From: Rosenbergiella metrosideri
Lineage (GTDB): Bacteria > Pseudomonadota > Gammaproteobacteria > Enterobacterales > Enterobacteriaceae
Direction: 5' to 3'
DNA length: 64,000 nucleotides
Assembly (NCBI RefSeq): GCF_022602565.1
Contig: NZ_JALBCV010000014.1
Coordinates: 1-64,000 of the forward strand
Below the pieces are notes generated by a model. The model had not been told where the DNA came from, made no database searches, and saw nothing but the letters and a program-made list of their open reading frames with translations. Of the stretch, positions 45,538-54,560 are shown piece by piece (position 1 is the stretch's first letter; every line of letters starts with the position of its first letter). Made by a program: the position numbers and the translations under genes.

Positions 45538-48252
45538 CTAATTGTTCATAACGGTCAAGCTTGTATTGCTCTTTGCTTTTGCTGTCATGATAGTAGCCTG
45601 CTTTTTTTCTGCAGAAGGCAAACTGGCAAAATTGATACTTTTGCACGTCGTTTCTCCAACATACCGAATAACGTCCCTCATCTTGCTGACCTTCATTCCG
45701 CATTGCAAATAAGCATTGTTTTTCATGACATAAAGCATTTTCATTTTTTGTGTCGTTTCAAAGGTCACTAAACCATTGCCTAGGGGAGCCCACGATATGA
45801 CATTGAGTGGGATAACCTCCTCAACGGCGTTTCCTGTCTCATCAAGAAGATGAGCCATCCAGGTATAATGTGATTCGATCTTCACATCGCGGTTATAAAC
45901 TTTCCCTGGCGTCATGAAAATTTTTCTTACGCCTGTACCCGATTTTATTTCACTGCTGACACCACCACTAGCTAACGTTGATTCATCAACATTGACCTGA
46001 CTTTCACGGTAACCAGGAACTGTAAATAATGCTCGACTATTTCCTTTGACCTCGCTTTGACCACTCGTATCCACCGAGACATTAACCTTCGAACTATCTG
46101 AAGTATCGCCTTGATTAACATTTATTGTTATCGCTGAAGATGCCGTACCATCTCCCCAACGACCAACTGTTAGCCCCTCCCTATCCAAAATAAAAGAGGA
46201 ACTATAATTACCACTTCCATTGATAATATTCCCCCCTCCTGTTTTATTAAGAGTATCACTAATAGTCACTGCCCCTGCGCCATACTGCCCGCCTGCTCGT
46301 CCATACAGTGAAGAGGTAATCGTATCTGTATTGATACCATTTATTGAAATACCTTTCTCATTTTCGCCTGTATCATCACTATACTGGCTGGATGCAATAT
46401 TATAGCTAATCGCATTACCTGCTCTCTTACTCGTTTGTACATTCGAACTGGCCGAGAAAGTCCCGCGGTTGCCTTCAATATCGTGAGTATTAGTCGATAA
46501 CGATAGTGTTACAAACATGCCCTTATCCTGAGCATTATAGGAACTATCATTACGTAAAAAAGCATTAAGACTTGTCGTGATATTTAGACCACTGATGTTT
46601 GCGGTTCGGGTAAGCCCCGCCTGCCAAGTACTACTTTTTGAATAAGACTGATAAACGGTCTCCCATGGTACCCCAAAAGAATAATTTGGGTCGTAATCGA
46701 CCATATCTTGACGCGTGATATAACGGCCCTTATTCATACTTGTTGAGAAGCCCAGTGTGGCATACCAGTTGTCTAACGGTACAGATAACATGATGTTAGT
46801 ACTTTTATAACAACCGTTGATACTGTATCGGTTAACTCCCTGATTATCACAGTCAGTCGCTTTCATCTCGCTACGATAAAAACTAAGTGAAAATCCATCA
46901 TTGTAATTGAGCTGCTGAATGGTACCTCGAGATCCTTCACTACCGTGCAAATAACTCACCCTTGAGGTCATCACACCATCAACCCATCCCATGTCGAATC
47001 CGTGTGACCAATCAACAGCACTTTCCCAGAAATTCGCTGAATTGAAATAAGCTACGCCTGAAGTAAGCGCTACATTGTTCATCACAGGTAACCTTATTCC
47101 AGCCTGGAATACTTTATCATCCTGATGTTTATCAGTTTTACTTCCTACATAGCCTTCATTGTCTGGTACCCCACCTTGAATGAACCACTGTAATGTCCTA
47201 GAGGTCAGTTCTCCTAAGCCAGTATAAGGAACGGTCTCAGTTCTCACCAATTGGTTGTTTTCGTAAACCTTCAAACTTATAGTATAGCTTCCTTGTGGTA
47301 ACGACCGGGTATCCAGTGCTTGAGCGCCCGCTTTTAAATAAAATGATGAAAGTAACTGTTCTCCCCTATAAGCATCGACTCTTGCTTCATGAGAGAGAAA
47401 TATATTTATAGGAGTTCCCGTATTTACTTTATTAACATTGACCCAAGCAAGCGTGGAACCCGCTCTAAACCCGCGTATTTTACCCAATGGTAGCTGGCTG
47501 AGATTAATATTACCGCCAATATTACTAAAAATATCTTTTGAATCCATGATGCCAGCTTGCAGATAGAATCTTTTAAATAAATCCCTCCTAACGTAAGCAT
47601 TGTTAACAAATATATCATTTTTTCTCTTACTTTTTGAACGTTGCCCTTGAAAACTCCAATCGACATTTAAATAACCATCCTCAATTATCCCTAAAGTTCC
47701 ATTCCCTTGAATTGATGCGGATTGATAATTTTTATCCGCAACAAAGTTTATATTTTGCTGATGAATGAAAGCATTATGGCTCTCAGCATTGACTGCATAA
47801 TATGTTTTGTCTTTTATTTGTGATGTAATGTACTTATCTGAAATAAAAACATTAACTCTAGCATTGTCCTCATCATAAATAATATCGACATTATCTGTAT
47901 CTATAAAATCACAACCTGGCTGATCACCATTACTGCTACAAGATAATTGACTATTCCGATGAAAAGTCCCATCAAAGTATTTCGACAACATCCCCTTAAG
48001 ATTATGACTGTCTGGATACTTTTTTAAAATTGCATTGATTATTTTATTAGGTTCAATGAAATGGATATTTTCAAGATCCACTGAGATTTTGAAAATCCCC
48101 AAAGATTCGCCATAAATAGAGACATCACTAAGAATCGTTTGTCCCTCTGCGAGTTCTTCAAATCCCTTAGGAATACGAAGAGATGCACATATCGATGTAG
48201 AGAATGACAAAATGCTTACAAATAAAGAAAACAGTAGAAATCGTCTATTCAT
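45538..48252 (-). CDS. Alpha-fimbrial usher (CooC-like)
   Basis: About 904 residues from the ATG at 48252, where a clean signal peptide (Met-Asn-Arg-Arg-Phe-Leu-Leu-Phe) begins; the frame also extends upstream to 48300 through a hairpin. An N-domain with Pro-Lys-Gly-Phe-Glu-Glu-Leu, a long beta barrel and a Cys-rich C-terminus (Leu-Gln-Cys-Gly-Met-Lys) follow. Ushers of the CS1/alpha class are about this long. It is the third gene of a Coo-type operon. Confidence 0.9.
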   Translation of the reverse strand: MNRRFLLFSLFVSILSFSTSICASLRIPKGFEELAEGQTILSDVSIYGESLGIFKISVDLENIHFIEPNKIINAILKKYPDSHNLKGMLSKYFDGTFHRNSQLSCSSNGDQPGCDFIDTDNVDIIYDEDNARVNVFISDKYITSQIKDKTYYAVNAESHNAFIHQQNINFVADKNYQSASIQGNGTLGIIEDGYLNVDWSFQGQRSKSKRKNDIFVNNAYVRRDLFKRFYLQAGIMDSKDIFSNIGGNINLSQLPLGKIRGFRAGSTLAWVNVNKVNTGTPINIFLSHEARVDAYRGEQLLSSFYLKAGAQALDTRSLPQGSYTISLKVYENNQLVRTETVPYTGLGELTSRTLQWFIQGGVPDNEGYVGSKTDKHQDDKVFQAGIRLPVMNNVALTSGVAYFNSANFWESAVDWSHGFDMGWVDGVMTSRVSYLHGSEGSRGTIQQLNYNDGFSLSFYRSEMKATDCDNQGVNRYSINGCYKSTNIMLSVPLDNWYATLGFSTSMNKGRYITRQDMVDYDPNYSFGVPWETVYQSYSKSSTWQAGLTRTANISGLNITTSLNAFLRNDSSYNAQDKGMFVTLSLSTNTHDIEGNRGTFSASSNVQTSKRAGNAISYNIASSQYSDDTGENEKGISINGINTDTITSSLYGRAGGQYGAGAVTISDTLNKTGGGNIINGSGNYSSSFILDREGLTVGRWGDGTASSAITINVNQGDTSDSSKVNVSVDTSGQSEVKGNSRALFTVPGYRESQVNVDESTLASGGVSSEIKSGTGVRKIFMTPGKVYNRDVKIESHYTWMAHLLDETGNAVEEVIPLNVISWAPLGNGLVTFETTQKMKMLYVMKNNAYLQCGMKVSKMRDVIRYVGETTCKSINFASLPSAEKKQATIMTAKAKSNTSLTVMNN

Positions 48253-48278
48253 TATTAGCCTAATACAAGCATTTTCTA

Positions 48279-48300
48279 ATGGCAGGGATCCCCCTGCCAT
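48279..48300 (-). terminator. Intercistronic stem-loop after the CS1-type pilin gene
   Basis: A perfect 9-bp stem (ATGGCAGGG, arms 48279-48287 and 48292-48300) with a 4-base loop. No real T-run follows on the minus strand, so it is more likely an mRNA 3' stabiliser for the pilin message than a full terminator. Confidence 0.6.
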
Positions 48301-48309
48301 ACATAGATG

Positions 48310-48813
48310 TTATGGGTTAGCGGCGGCAGCCTGAGCAACCACGATACTTACAACACCAGAGTAACTTCCTGATGTAGTGATCGCGTTAGGATTTTCCTGG
48401 GAGATAACCAGGGGCATTACTGAAGATCCATTTGCGACACCATTCGGAAATGTACTTGCGAAAGTCAGTGTCTTTGATGTAGTGGATAACGCATTCCCAT
48501 TAAGTGTCACTTTTAATGGAATAGCATTAGTACCATTATTATCTGTAAGTGATGGAGTATTGACCAAACTCACAAGGAGATCCCTGTCAGTGGTGTTAGA
48601 CCAGAGTTTGACTTGCTGCGAATAATCAGCTAACCCTTTTCCTGGAAGATACTGCATCGTTGCCGTTGTCGGTAAAGGTGAACCATCGGCAAGTGTAATA
48701 TCAACTGTTGGATCTATTTCAGCATTAACAGTAATATCTCGCTGTGCAGCACTCACACTAAATGCTGCTACAAGAACACTGACAATAGAAATAGCTTTAA
48801 TTTTATTTTTCAT
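48310..48813 (-). CDS. CS1-type major fimbrial subunit (CooA-like)
   Basis: About 167 residues from the ATG at 48813 (GGAA before it; the frame also starts at 48825). Signal peptide to Ser-Ala-Ala, then Gln-Arg-Asp-Ile-Thr-Val-x-Ala-x-Ile-Asp-Pro-Thr-Val-Asp-Ile and Tyr-Leu-Pro-Gly-Lys-Gly-Leu. These are clear marks of the CS1 pilin family (PF04449). No Cys, as usual for this class. Confidence 0.93.
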   Translation of the reverse strand: MKNKIKAISIVSVLVAAFSVSAAQRDITVNAEIDPTVDITLADGSPLPTTATMQYLPGKGLADYSQQVKLWSNTTDRDLLVSLVNTPSLTDNNGTNAIPLKVTLNGNALSTTSKTLTFASTFPNGVANGSSVMPLVISQENPNAITTSGSYSGVVSIVVAQAAAANP

Positions 48814-48987
48814 GTTACATTCCATTAATGTTATGCCCTTTTTAGGGCGTTCGAAAGTACACCATTTAAAAATGGTGATATAGTATGACGATAGTCATAT
48901 TAATTTTGTTCTCTCCCTATAATGAAAAATAACGTTTCAATAATATGAAATTTTCATTGTAAGGAGATCGAATTTCTACCCTATTAT

Positions 48988-49716
48988 TTATTTAGCTAGT
49001 GTTAGCTCTTCATTCTTTCCTGTTATCCAATTATTATATTTTATGTGGTATTCTTTATTCTTATCGAAAGAGATTCCCTTAAGAGTAACGACTGTATCTG
49101 GATATACAGTAGAGGATATCTTTTTCCACTGGCACTCGCCTGATTTATCGCAAATGCCTAATTCATCAATTGCAATCCTGATTGTCCCCTCGTTAGACAC
49201 CTTTCCAGTTTCGTCGACTATTTTCAGACTCGTGATGACCTTTTCTGGCGCAACATGAATAAGTGCGCCCCACACAACATTGACGCCAAGATTTGCTGTT
49301 TTAGATAAATTTCTGTCACTCCCTGGTAAGGGAATCAAATTAGCTTCATTGACACTTTCAAAGTAAGCTCGCCAGGTTGTTTCTTTTTTCGGCGGAAAGA
49401 TTGAAACAAGCCTTACTACCCTCTGGCTTGAGGCAGCAAGGGCAATTTTCTCAGGAGTGATCACAAGCCCCGCTGCACTTGTATTATCGCTACTTTCCTC
49501 ATGTTCCTGAGCTGTGCCAGGTTGAACAATTTTTTTCAAATTGACTTTAATAAACTGAACATCATTATCTTGAGAGATAACTTTTATCTGTGAAACCCCT
49601 TTCATACCTATCGCTACCTCCATAGGATAGATATACATCGCACATGAAGCCGAATTGACCTGTACAAGAAAAAGACAAGTGAAAGCAATTGTTGCCAATA
49701 GCCTATTTAATTTCAT
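48988..49716 (-). CDS. Alpha-fimbrial periplasmic chaperone (CooB-like)
   Basis: A 242-residue protein with signal peptide ending near Ser-Cys-Ala, then Met-Tyr-Ile-Tyr-Pro-Met-Glu-Val-Ala-Ile and Arg-Val-Val-Arg-Leu-Val-Ser-Ile-Phe-Pro-Pro-Lys, close to CooB/CfaA chaperones. It is first in the operon, which then follows the classical order chaperone, pilin, usher, tip protein. Confidence 0.88.
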   Translation of the reverse strand: MKLNRLLATIAFTCLFLVQVNSASCAMYIYPMEVAIGMKGVSQIKVISQDNDVQFIKVNLKKIVQPGTAQEHEESSDNTSAAGLVITPEKIALAASSQRVVRLVSIFPPKKETTWRAYFESVNEANLIPLPGSDRNLSKTANLGVNVVWGALIHVAPEKVITSLKIVDETGKVSNEGTIRIAIDELGICDKSGECQWKKISSTVYPDTVVTLKGISFDKNKEYHIKYNNWITGKNEELTLAK

Positions 49717-50221
49717 ATTGAAACCTTTTATTTAAAATAATAGCGCCAAATTATTAATTATTAGGAAGTTATTGAGAGTACGCGATAAATCGCGTGCTCT
49801 ACTTCCGTCACGTTAACTCATCAAAAAAATCTATATTCTGTTGACACTACCAAAATTAAAATTATTAACTACTCAATAACAATATCGAGTGATGACGTAA
49901 AATAACCAATAGCATTGCACAAGGTTGTCAAAACTAATATTGATGAGCAAGAGACCATTTACGAATGCAGAACCGCTAGCAAATAAAAATACATTACGAC
50001 TACTAAGTCGGTAACGGATCTTTTTCAGTATCCCATAGAGTTAATAACTTTACTGATCATAGAAAATGGACTTGAAGTAGTGTGTTTTACAGTAATATAC
50101 TCAATACCAACTTCTAATAAAAGTCCTATTATGGAAAATTAGTTTTTCCTGAAAAGAAAAACACTAAAGACGAAAGGTAAAATCATTTAATGAAATTCAT
50201 AACCACTCTATTAAACACGTA
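49717..50221. promoter_or_regulatory. Upstream region of the alpha-fimbrial operon
   Basis: 505 AT-rich bases without ORF between the LysR gene end and the chaperone start, both leftward. It must hold the fimbrial promoter. No invertible-element repeats or clear operator were recognised. Confidence 0.4.
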
Positions 50222-51106
50222 CTAATAAACTCCACATTCCTCTTTCCATTTATATTCTATATACTTTAGAAATTCCGCAAGCTCATTCTTAAAGTAAGGT
50301 CTATCCTTCCACACCAGATAATAGTTAAGTTCTTTCATTTCCCACTCGCTCAATATCACTTTAATTTTATTCATTTTCACTAATTGACGAACATGAATTA
50401 AAGGAATACCCACAAGCACGCATCCCTTGTCTAAAACCATCTTTAATGATTCCTCTATTGACGATAGGTGTAATCCATCATTAGCGAAGGTATAAGAATC
50501 TCCCTTTTTTACTAATTCAATATCATGCTCACCTTCGTTCGCTATAAAATATATAGTTGGAAGTTTTCTTAAATCATCAGGCACTTTAATATCAGTAACA
50601 TTCTCCATATCGGCACGACAGCAAATAACTCTTTTCACTGGGTGAAGTTGCCTATGTATTGCCAACGGATAACCTGACTTTCTATTTGTAATAAATAGCT
50701 CATCAATATCCAAACTATCCATGTTTTCTTTTGACTCGATGACTGATATATCAATACTCCTTTTATTTTTACAGTACTCATAACACCAATCAATCAAGAA
50801 TGACTCAATAAACCGATGAGGTGTAGATATCTTCAGCGTTGATTTTGATGACTTCAACTCATCAATGAATCGTTGAAATTCCTCAGTAATTAATAGCGAC
50901 TTCTCATAAGCAATTTCTCCCATAGGTGACAATTTGATACTACGTGTGGTTCGTTCAAATAAGGTTATTTGCAAATAACTTTCGAGACGCGTTAGTCTCT
51001 TGCTTATTGATGAAACACTCATTCCCATTTGCGATGCGGTCTTCGAAAGGCTTTTGGTTTCTGCGATGGAAATAAAAATCCAAAAATCCTTAAGGTAAAA
51101 CTTCAT
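50222..51106 (-). CDS. LysR-type regulator upstream of the alpha-fimbrial operon
   Basis: A 294-residue protein. N-terminal HTH with Phe-Ile-Ser-Ile-Ala-Glu-Thr-Lys-Ser-Leu-Ser-Lys-Thr-Ala and Ser-Ser-Ile-Ser-Lys-Arg-Leu, then Leu-Phe-Glu-Arg-Thr-Thr-Arg-Ser-Ile-Lys-Leu-Ser. A shorter, divergent ligand domain follows. Same direction as the fimbrial genes and 505 bases before them, so a role in their control is plausible. AT-rich. Confidence 0.88.
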   Translation of the reverse strand: MKFYLKDFWIFISIAETKSLSKTASQMGMSVSSISKRLTRLESYLQITLFERTTRSIKLSPMGEIAYEKSLLITEEFQRFIDELKSSKSTLKISTPHRFIESFLIDWCYEYCKNKRSIDISVIESKENMDSLDIDELFITNRKSGYPLAIHRQLHPVKRVICCRADMENVTDIKVPDDLRKLPTIYFIANEGEHDIELVKKGDSYTFANDGLHLSSIEESLKMVLDKGCVLVGIPLIHVRQLVKMNKIKVILSEWEMKELNYYLVWKDRPYFKNELAEFLKYIEYKWKEECGVY

Positions 51107-51380
51107 TTATTTTATTCCTGACATTTATCTAAAAATGAATTGCAATATATTCAAATATAAAAAAACGGTCAACCTAGTATCAGTAAAAACAGATTTTCCA
51201 AATTGGAATGTACTATTTATTACTTATAAATAAGCAACTTGAAGCGTGATGCGATTTATTTTTGGCAGAAAGGGAATTATGATTTTATTTAAAGGAAACG
51301 AGAGATAGTTTACTTTTCTGCAATATTGACTGCCTAAGTTGGGAAGAGTTCCGCAGCACAATTATCTATCACTATCCCGG

Positions 51381-51461
51381 TTTGAGTGGATAAATAGGCG
51401 CCTAGAGTATCAAAAGCCTGTAGAGTTCGATTTCTATCAGCAGTTCGGCATTTTGATCTAA
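51381..51461 (+). pseudogene. Possible IS3-family OrfB remnant
   Basis: Twenty-six codons ending in TAA read Phe-Glu-Trp-Ile-Asn-Arg-Arg-Leu-Glu-Tyr-Gln-Lys-Pro-Val-Glu-Phe. This recalls the OrfB C-terminus (Tyr-Asn-x-Arg-Arg ... Pro-Val-Glu-Phe/Tyr). A frame just upstream continues in the same sense after a shift. The match is very short and uncertain. Confidence 0.25.
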
Positions 51462-51850
51462 ACCTGAAAGGATAATGAGACGGTAGACATGACATCAATG
51501 TCAGTGTTATCGATGGCTGACAAGGTACTCACCTTTCTCTATTTGTTTAACTAGCCGGTTTTAATGGAATCCTTAATAAAATGGCTTTAATTGTGCGATA
51601 AGCTATTCACGCTAGCGTCATTAATACTTCACAAGATGATACTACAAGCAGACTAGCAAGCCAGTTCACTAAAAAACGGTCATGATGACGGTGGAGGTAA
51701 AGACCTTTTCGGTACAGTTATTATCGAGGAAGGTGATCAGCGGAGAACTTGGTCAGTTTCGTCAATCACCGCTATGCATTGAGCAAATGAAGCTACAGAG
51801 TGGTTAAGAATTCGATATTCGAGTAAAAATGAAGGGATAACTGACATTAC

Positions 51851-51883
51851 TAAAAAGAGCCTCACTACCTAATACAGTGAGGC
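51851..51883 (-). terminator. Terminator after the lptG-like gene
   Basis: An 8-bp perfect stem (GCCTCACT at 51859-51866, AGTGAGGC at 51876-51883). On the minus strand it is followed by TCTTTTT. It ends the leftward lptF-lptG transcript about 40 bases after the stop. Confidence 0.8.
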
Positions 51884-51923
51884 GACACAGTATAAACTCC
51901 AGCTCCTGGCTAACAGTCTTCGC

Positions 51924-53000
51924 TTATTTCTTTTTGTTGAAACGATAGACTAAAGCCATTGATGTCACCAACATCAGGATAGGGGGCACAACCACGGCGA
52001 TTATCGGAGTGATTGAGAATATTAATCCCAAGTTAATACATATCTGATAAATGATATAAGTGACCAGTCCAATAATGACCCCTAAGGATAACCGGTTACC
52101 CATTCCCGAATCTCGGGCGTTCACGAAAGTGAAGGGGATAATGAGCAACACCATCGCTAAGACTAAAATAGGTCGTCCCAGCTTTTGCCACAACGCAGAA
52201 CGGTACTCCATTGAAGGCTGCGCAGTCTCCTTTAAATAGTGAATATAATTTTTTAGTTGCGGAATGGAATAGCTATCACTCGATAGTTGGAGCTGCTTTA
52301 AGTTATTACTGTTAAAGATGGAATGCCAAGCCATTGTCGCTTGCTGTTCGGTTGACTGACTGTCGCCTTGCCATTGGGTGTGCTTCACATTATGCAAGGC
52401 CCAAGTGTTGTCCTCACCGTATGTCGCCGACTCGGCAAACAGATAATTGTTAAGCGTTAAATCACGGTTATAGTCGAAGATCTCAATATTTTGTGGCTGC
52501 CCATTTCTATCGAGGTGATCGATGCGAACGAACTCTTCACCTTGCTGACCCCAGATTGTCTTGGTTTCAGGGTCGCTGTCTTGGCTTTCTGCTAAAGCCG
52601 TCTCTTTACGCACTTGTGCTTGCTGCTGTAATGGGGAAGCGACCCACTCGTCAACCACTGCCAAGGACGCCGTGAACATCACGCCAGAAATAAGTACCAC
52701 TATCGCTATGCGAAAAATGGAGAAGCCCGCACAACGTATAGCCGTGAGCTCCATATTTTTTGACATATTCCCCAAGCCAACAATCCCCCCCAATAGGGCG
52801 ATAAACGGGCTTAAGTTAACGAGGCAGCGAGGGATAAGTAAGGTAACGACCCATAACGCTTGACCCCAACTATAAGTCGCCGAGACATCTTCCAATTCTG
52901 AGATAAAATCAAACAGCGTGAAGAGCGGAACAAGCAGGAGCGCCGCCGCCAAATAACCGATAAATAAATGGCGAATTAAATAACGCGAGAAGATATTCAT
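51924..53000 (-). CDS. lptG: Divergent LptG-type permease
   Basis: A 358-residue YjgP/YjgQ family protein. Three N-terminal membrane helices (about 13-35, 50-75, 98-118), a periplasmic beta-jellyroll (about 130-265) and three C-terminal helices. The family motif Glu-Leu-Thr-Ala-Ile-Arg-Cys-Ala-Gly-Phe-Ser is clear. LptF and LptG with the LptB ATPase extract lipopolysaccharide from the inner membrane. The sequence is far from E. coli LptG, whereas an enterobacterial orthologue should be close. It overlaps lptF by 4 bases and is not next to pepA. I infer a second copy, probably for another lipid, given the ceramide genes nearby. Confidence 0.85.
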   Translation of the reverse strand: MNIFSRYLIRHLFIGYLAAALLLVPLFTLFDFISELEDVSATYSWGQALWVVTLLIPRCLVNLSPFIALLGGIVGLGNMSKNMELTAIRCAGFSIFRIAIVVLISGVMFTASLAVVDEWVASPLQQQAQVRKETALAESQDSDPETKTIWGQQGEEFVRIDHLDRNGQPQNIEIFDYNRDLTLNNYLFAESATYGEDNTWALHNVKHTQWQGDSQSTEQQATMAWHSIFNSNNLKQLQLSSDSYSIPQLKNYIHYLKETAQPSMEYRSALWQKLGRPILVLAMVLLIIPFTFVNARDSGMGNRLSLGVIIGLVTYIIYQICINLGLIFSITPIIAVVVPPILMLVTSMALVYRFNKKK

Positions 53001-54067
53001 TTAAACCACTTCTTTAATAGTGAAGAGTCTTTGACCCAGAAGTAAAGGATGCCAACTAGCATAACCCAAGACACTAACCATACCCCGATAATCGGCGGTA
53101 GCATCCCGTTACTCACCAGAGTCCGACAGATATTGCCGGCGAAAAAGATCACAATAAATACTAAGGCAAGCGGCAGCAGTACTGAAAAACGGCCCTGACG
53201 TGGCCTGACCCGACTCAGCGGGATTGCCAGTAGAGTCATCAATACCGCATTGAGTCCACGCGTCTGACGCCATTGTCGCTCGGCAATATCAGATAAGTCA
53301 TGCGACTGGTCCAACATCTTCATCGATTTCGCTTTACTCCGAACTTCTTCGTCATCAGCCGCTGGCTTTAAATTAATCGCTAAATTACGATAAGTTTGTT
53401 GGCTATCGTTATTCGAGCCGTGTTCGAAGGTATAGGCTGAACCAGATTGTAGGTGAGCAATAGGAGCCTGCGGGCGAGTATTATCGATGCTCCCTACTTC
53501 CGAGCGGAACACTTTCGTCACACCTTTATCAGTGGTGTAGATAAACGTATTCTGGATATGATTATCGGTTGGCGTAATGGTCTGGGCGTGAACCATGGTG
53601 CCATTATCCTCGATATTAAATTTATTGGCTTGTAAGTGGCTGACATCGAAACTAGATTGCGATTGCTGCATCAATTGATCGATATGCGCGTAAGCCCAGG
53701 GTCTGCCATACATAGAAAGTAATGCACAAGCGGTTCCGACGGGTATCGCAAGTAATAGAATGCCGCGATAGAGGCGTAATGGCGAGATACCTGCCGCCTG
53801 TGCTGCGGTGATCTCCGAATCACTATAAAGTTGTCCTAATGAAATGGCCGTGGCTACGTAGAGCCCGATCGGCAGTAGCATCTCTAACGCAATTAAAGCC
53901 TTATAAAAGACAATAACAAACACCGCTTTAAGCGCGAGAGTACCATTCGCCGCGTCAGTGAGGTAACGTTGAGCGGAATAAATAGTGAATATAAAGATTA
54001 AGAAACCGACAATCATCAAGACGACGTTGCGCGTTTCTTTCATGACATAACGCTCAAACAGATACAT
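52997..54067 (-). CDS. lptF: Divergent LptF-type permease
   Basis: A 356-residue YjgP/YjgQ family protein. It has N-terminal helices (about 13-33, 48-75, 98-118), the motif Ser-Asp-Ser-Glu-Ile-Thr-Ala-Ala-Gln-Ala-Ala-Gly-Ile-Ser, a periplasmic jellyroll and three C-terminal helices. It is the LptF position partner of the following gene. It differs strongly from E. coli LptF, and pepA, the usual neighbour, is absent. It probably forms a transporter with its partner and a shared LptB ATPase encoded elsewhere. Housekeeping function after relocation is the alternative. Confidence 0.85.
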   Translation of the reverse strand: MYLFERYVMKETRNVVLMIVGFLIFIFTIYSAQRYLTDAANGTLALKAVFVIVFYKALIALEMLLPIGLYVATAISLGQLYSDSEITAAQAAGISPLRLYRGILLLAIPVGTACALLSMYGRPWAYAHIDQLMQQSQSSFDVSHLQANKFNIEDNGTMVHAQTITPTDNHIQNTFIYTTDKGVTKVFRSEVGSIDNTRPQAPIAHLQSGSAYTFEHGSNNDSQQTYRNLAINLKPAADDEEVRSKAKSMKMLDQSHDLSDIAERQWRQTRGLNAVLMTLLAIPLSRVRPRQGRFSVLLPLALVFIVIFFAGNICRTLVSNGMLPPIIGVWLVSWVMLVGILYFWVKDSSLLKKWFK

Positions 54068-54551
54068 AACCTAACTTAACCCCGCAGTACGCTCTTATTA
54101 CGAGTAATTTTCTATTCGCCTCTCCTCAGCCCTCTAGCTTGAGGAAAGGTTGACGGATCCATGGATGTTAACACATAGCGAATCAATGAGCCGTCTAACT
54201 TAAGAATTATACTGTTACAAGAATAAAAAATGATCGATAGACGGCGTTGATTTTCCGCTTACCTTTTTCTTACGTTCCCAGCCTCAATAGAGGCTCTCTG
54301 GGCCGCTGCCGCCCTGATCAACAATAGGGAAGCTTAACAATACTCCGTGAATGCTTTATCATGCTGCAGTCGAAATTGAAGCAACAAGGTCTTTATGACA
54401 CTGAAATAATACTTAAGTGCATGGTAAAAAGGCATGCATCACGCCTTCATTTCCAATTGGGATCCCTCCGCCATCAGCGTTGCGAATAATCCACCTTGTT
54501 AGATTGGCCTGAAGAAGCCATACCTAATCGCTATTTAATACTGTCTTAGAG
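54068..54551. promoter_or_regulatory. Divergent region between lptF-like and flippase genes
   Basis: 484 bases without ORF. It contains a small perfect stem (AGCCTC-AATA-GAGGCT near 54279) without T-run. It must carry promoters for both directions. No operator was recognised. Confidence 0.4.
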
Positions 54552-54560
54552 TTGGTCTTA

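Larger units (their letters stand above)
51107..51923. other. Intergenic region with possible transposase remnant
   Basis: About 800 bases without an intact gene. A frame at 51381-51461 resembles the tail of an IS3-family transposase. A leftward terminator lies at 51851-51883. The rest shows no feature. Confidence 0.4.
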
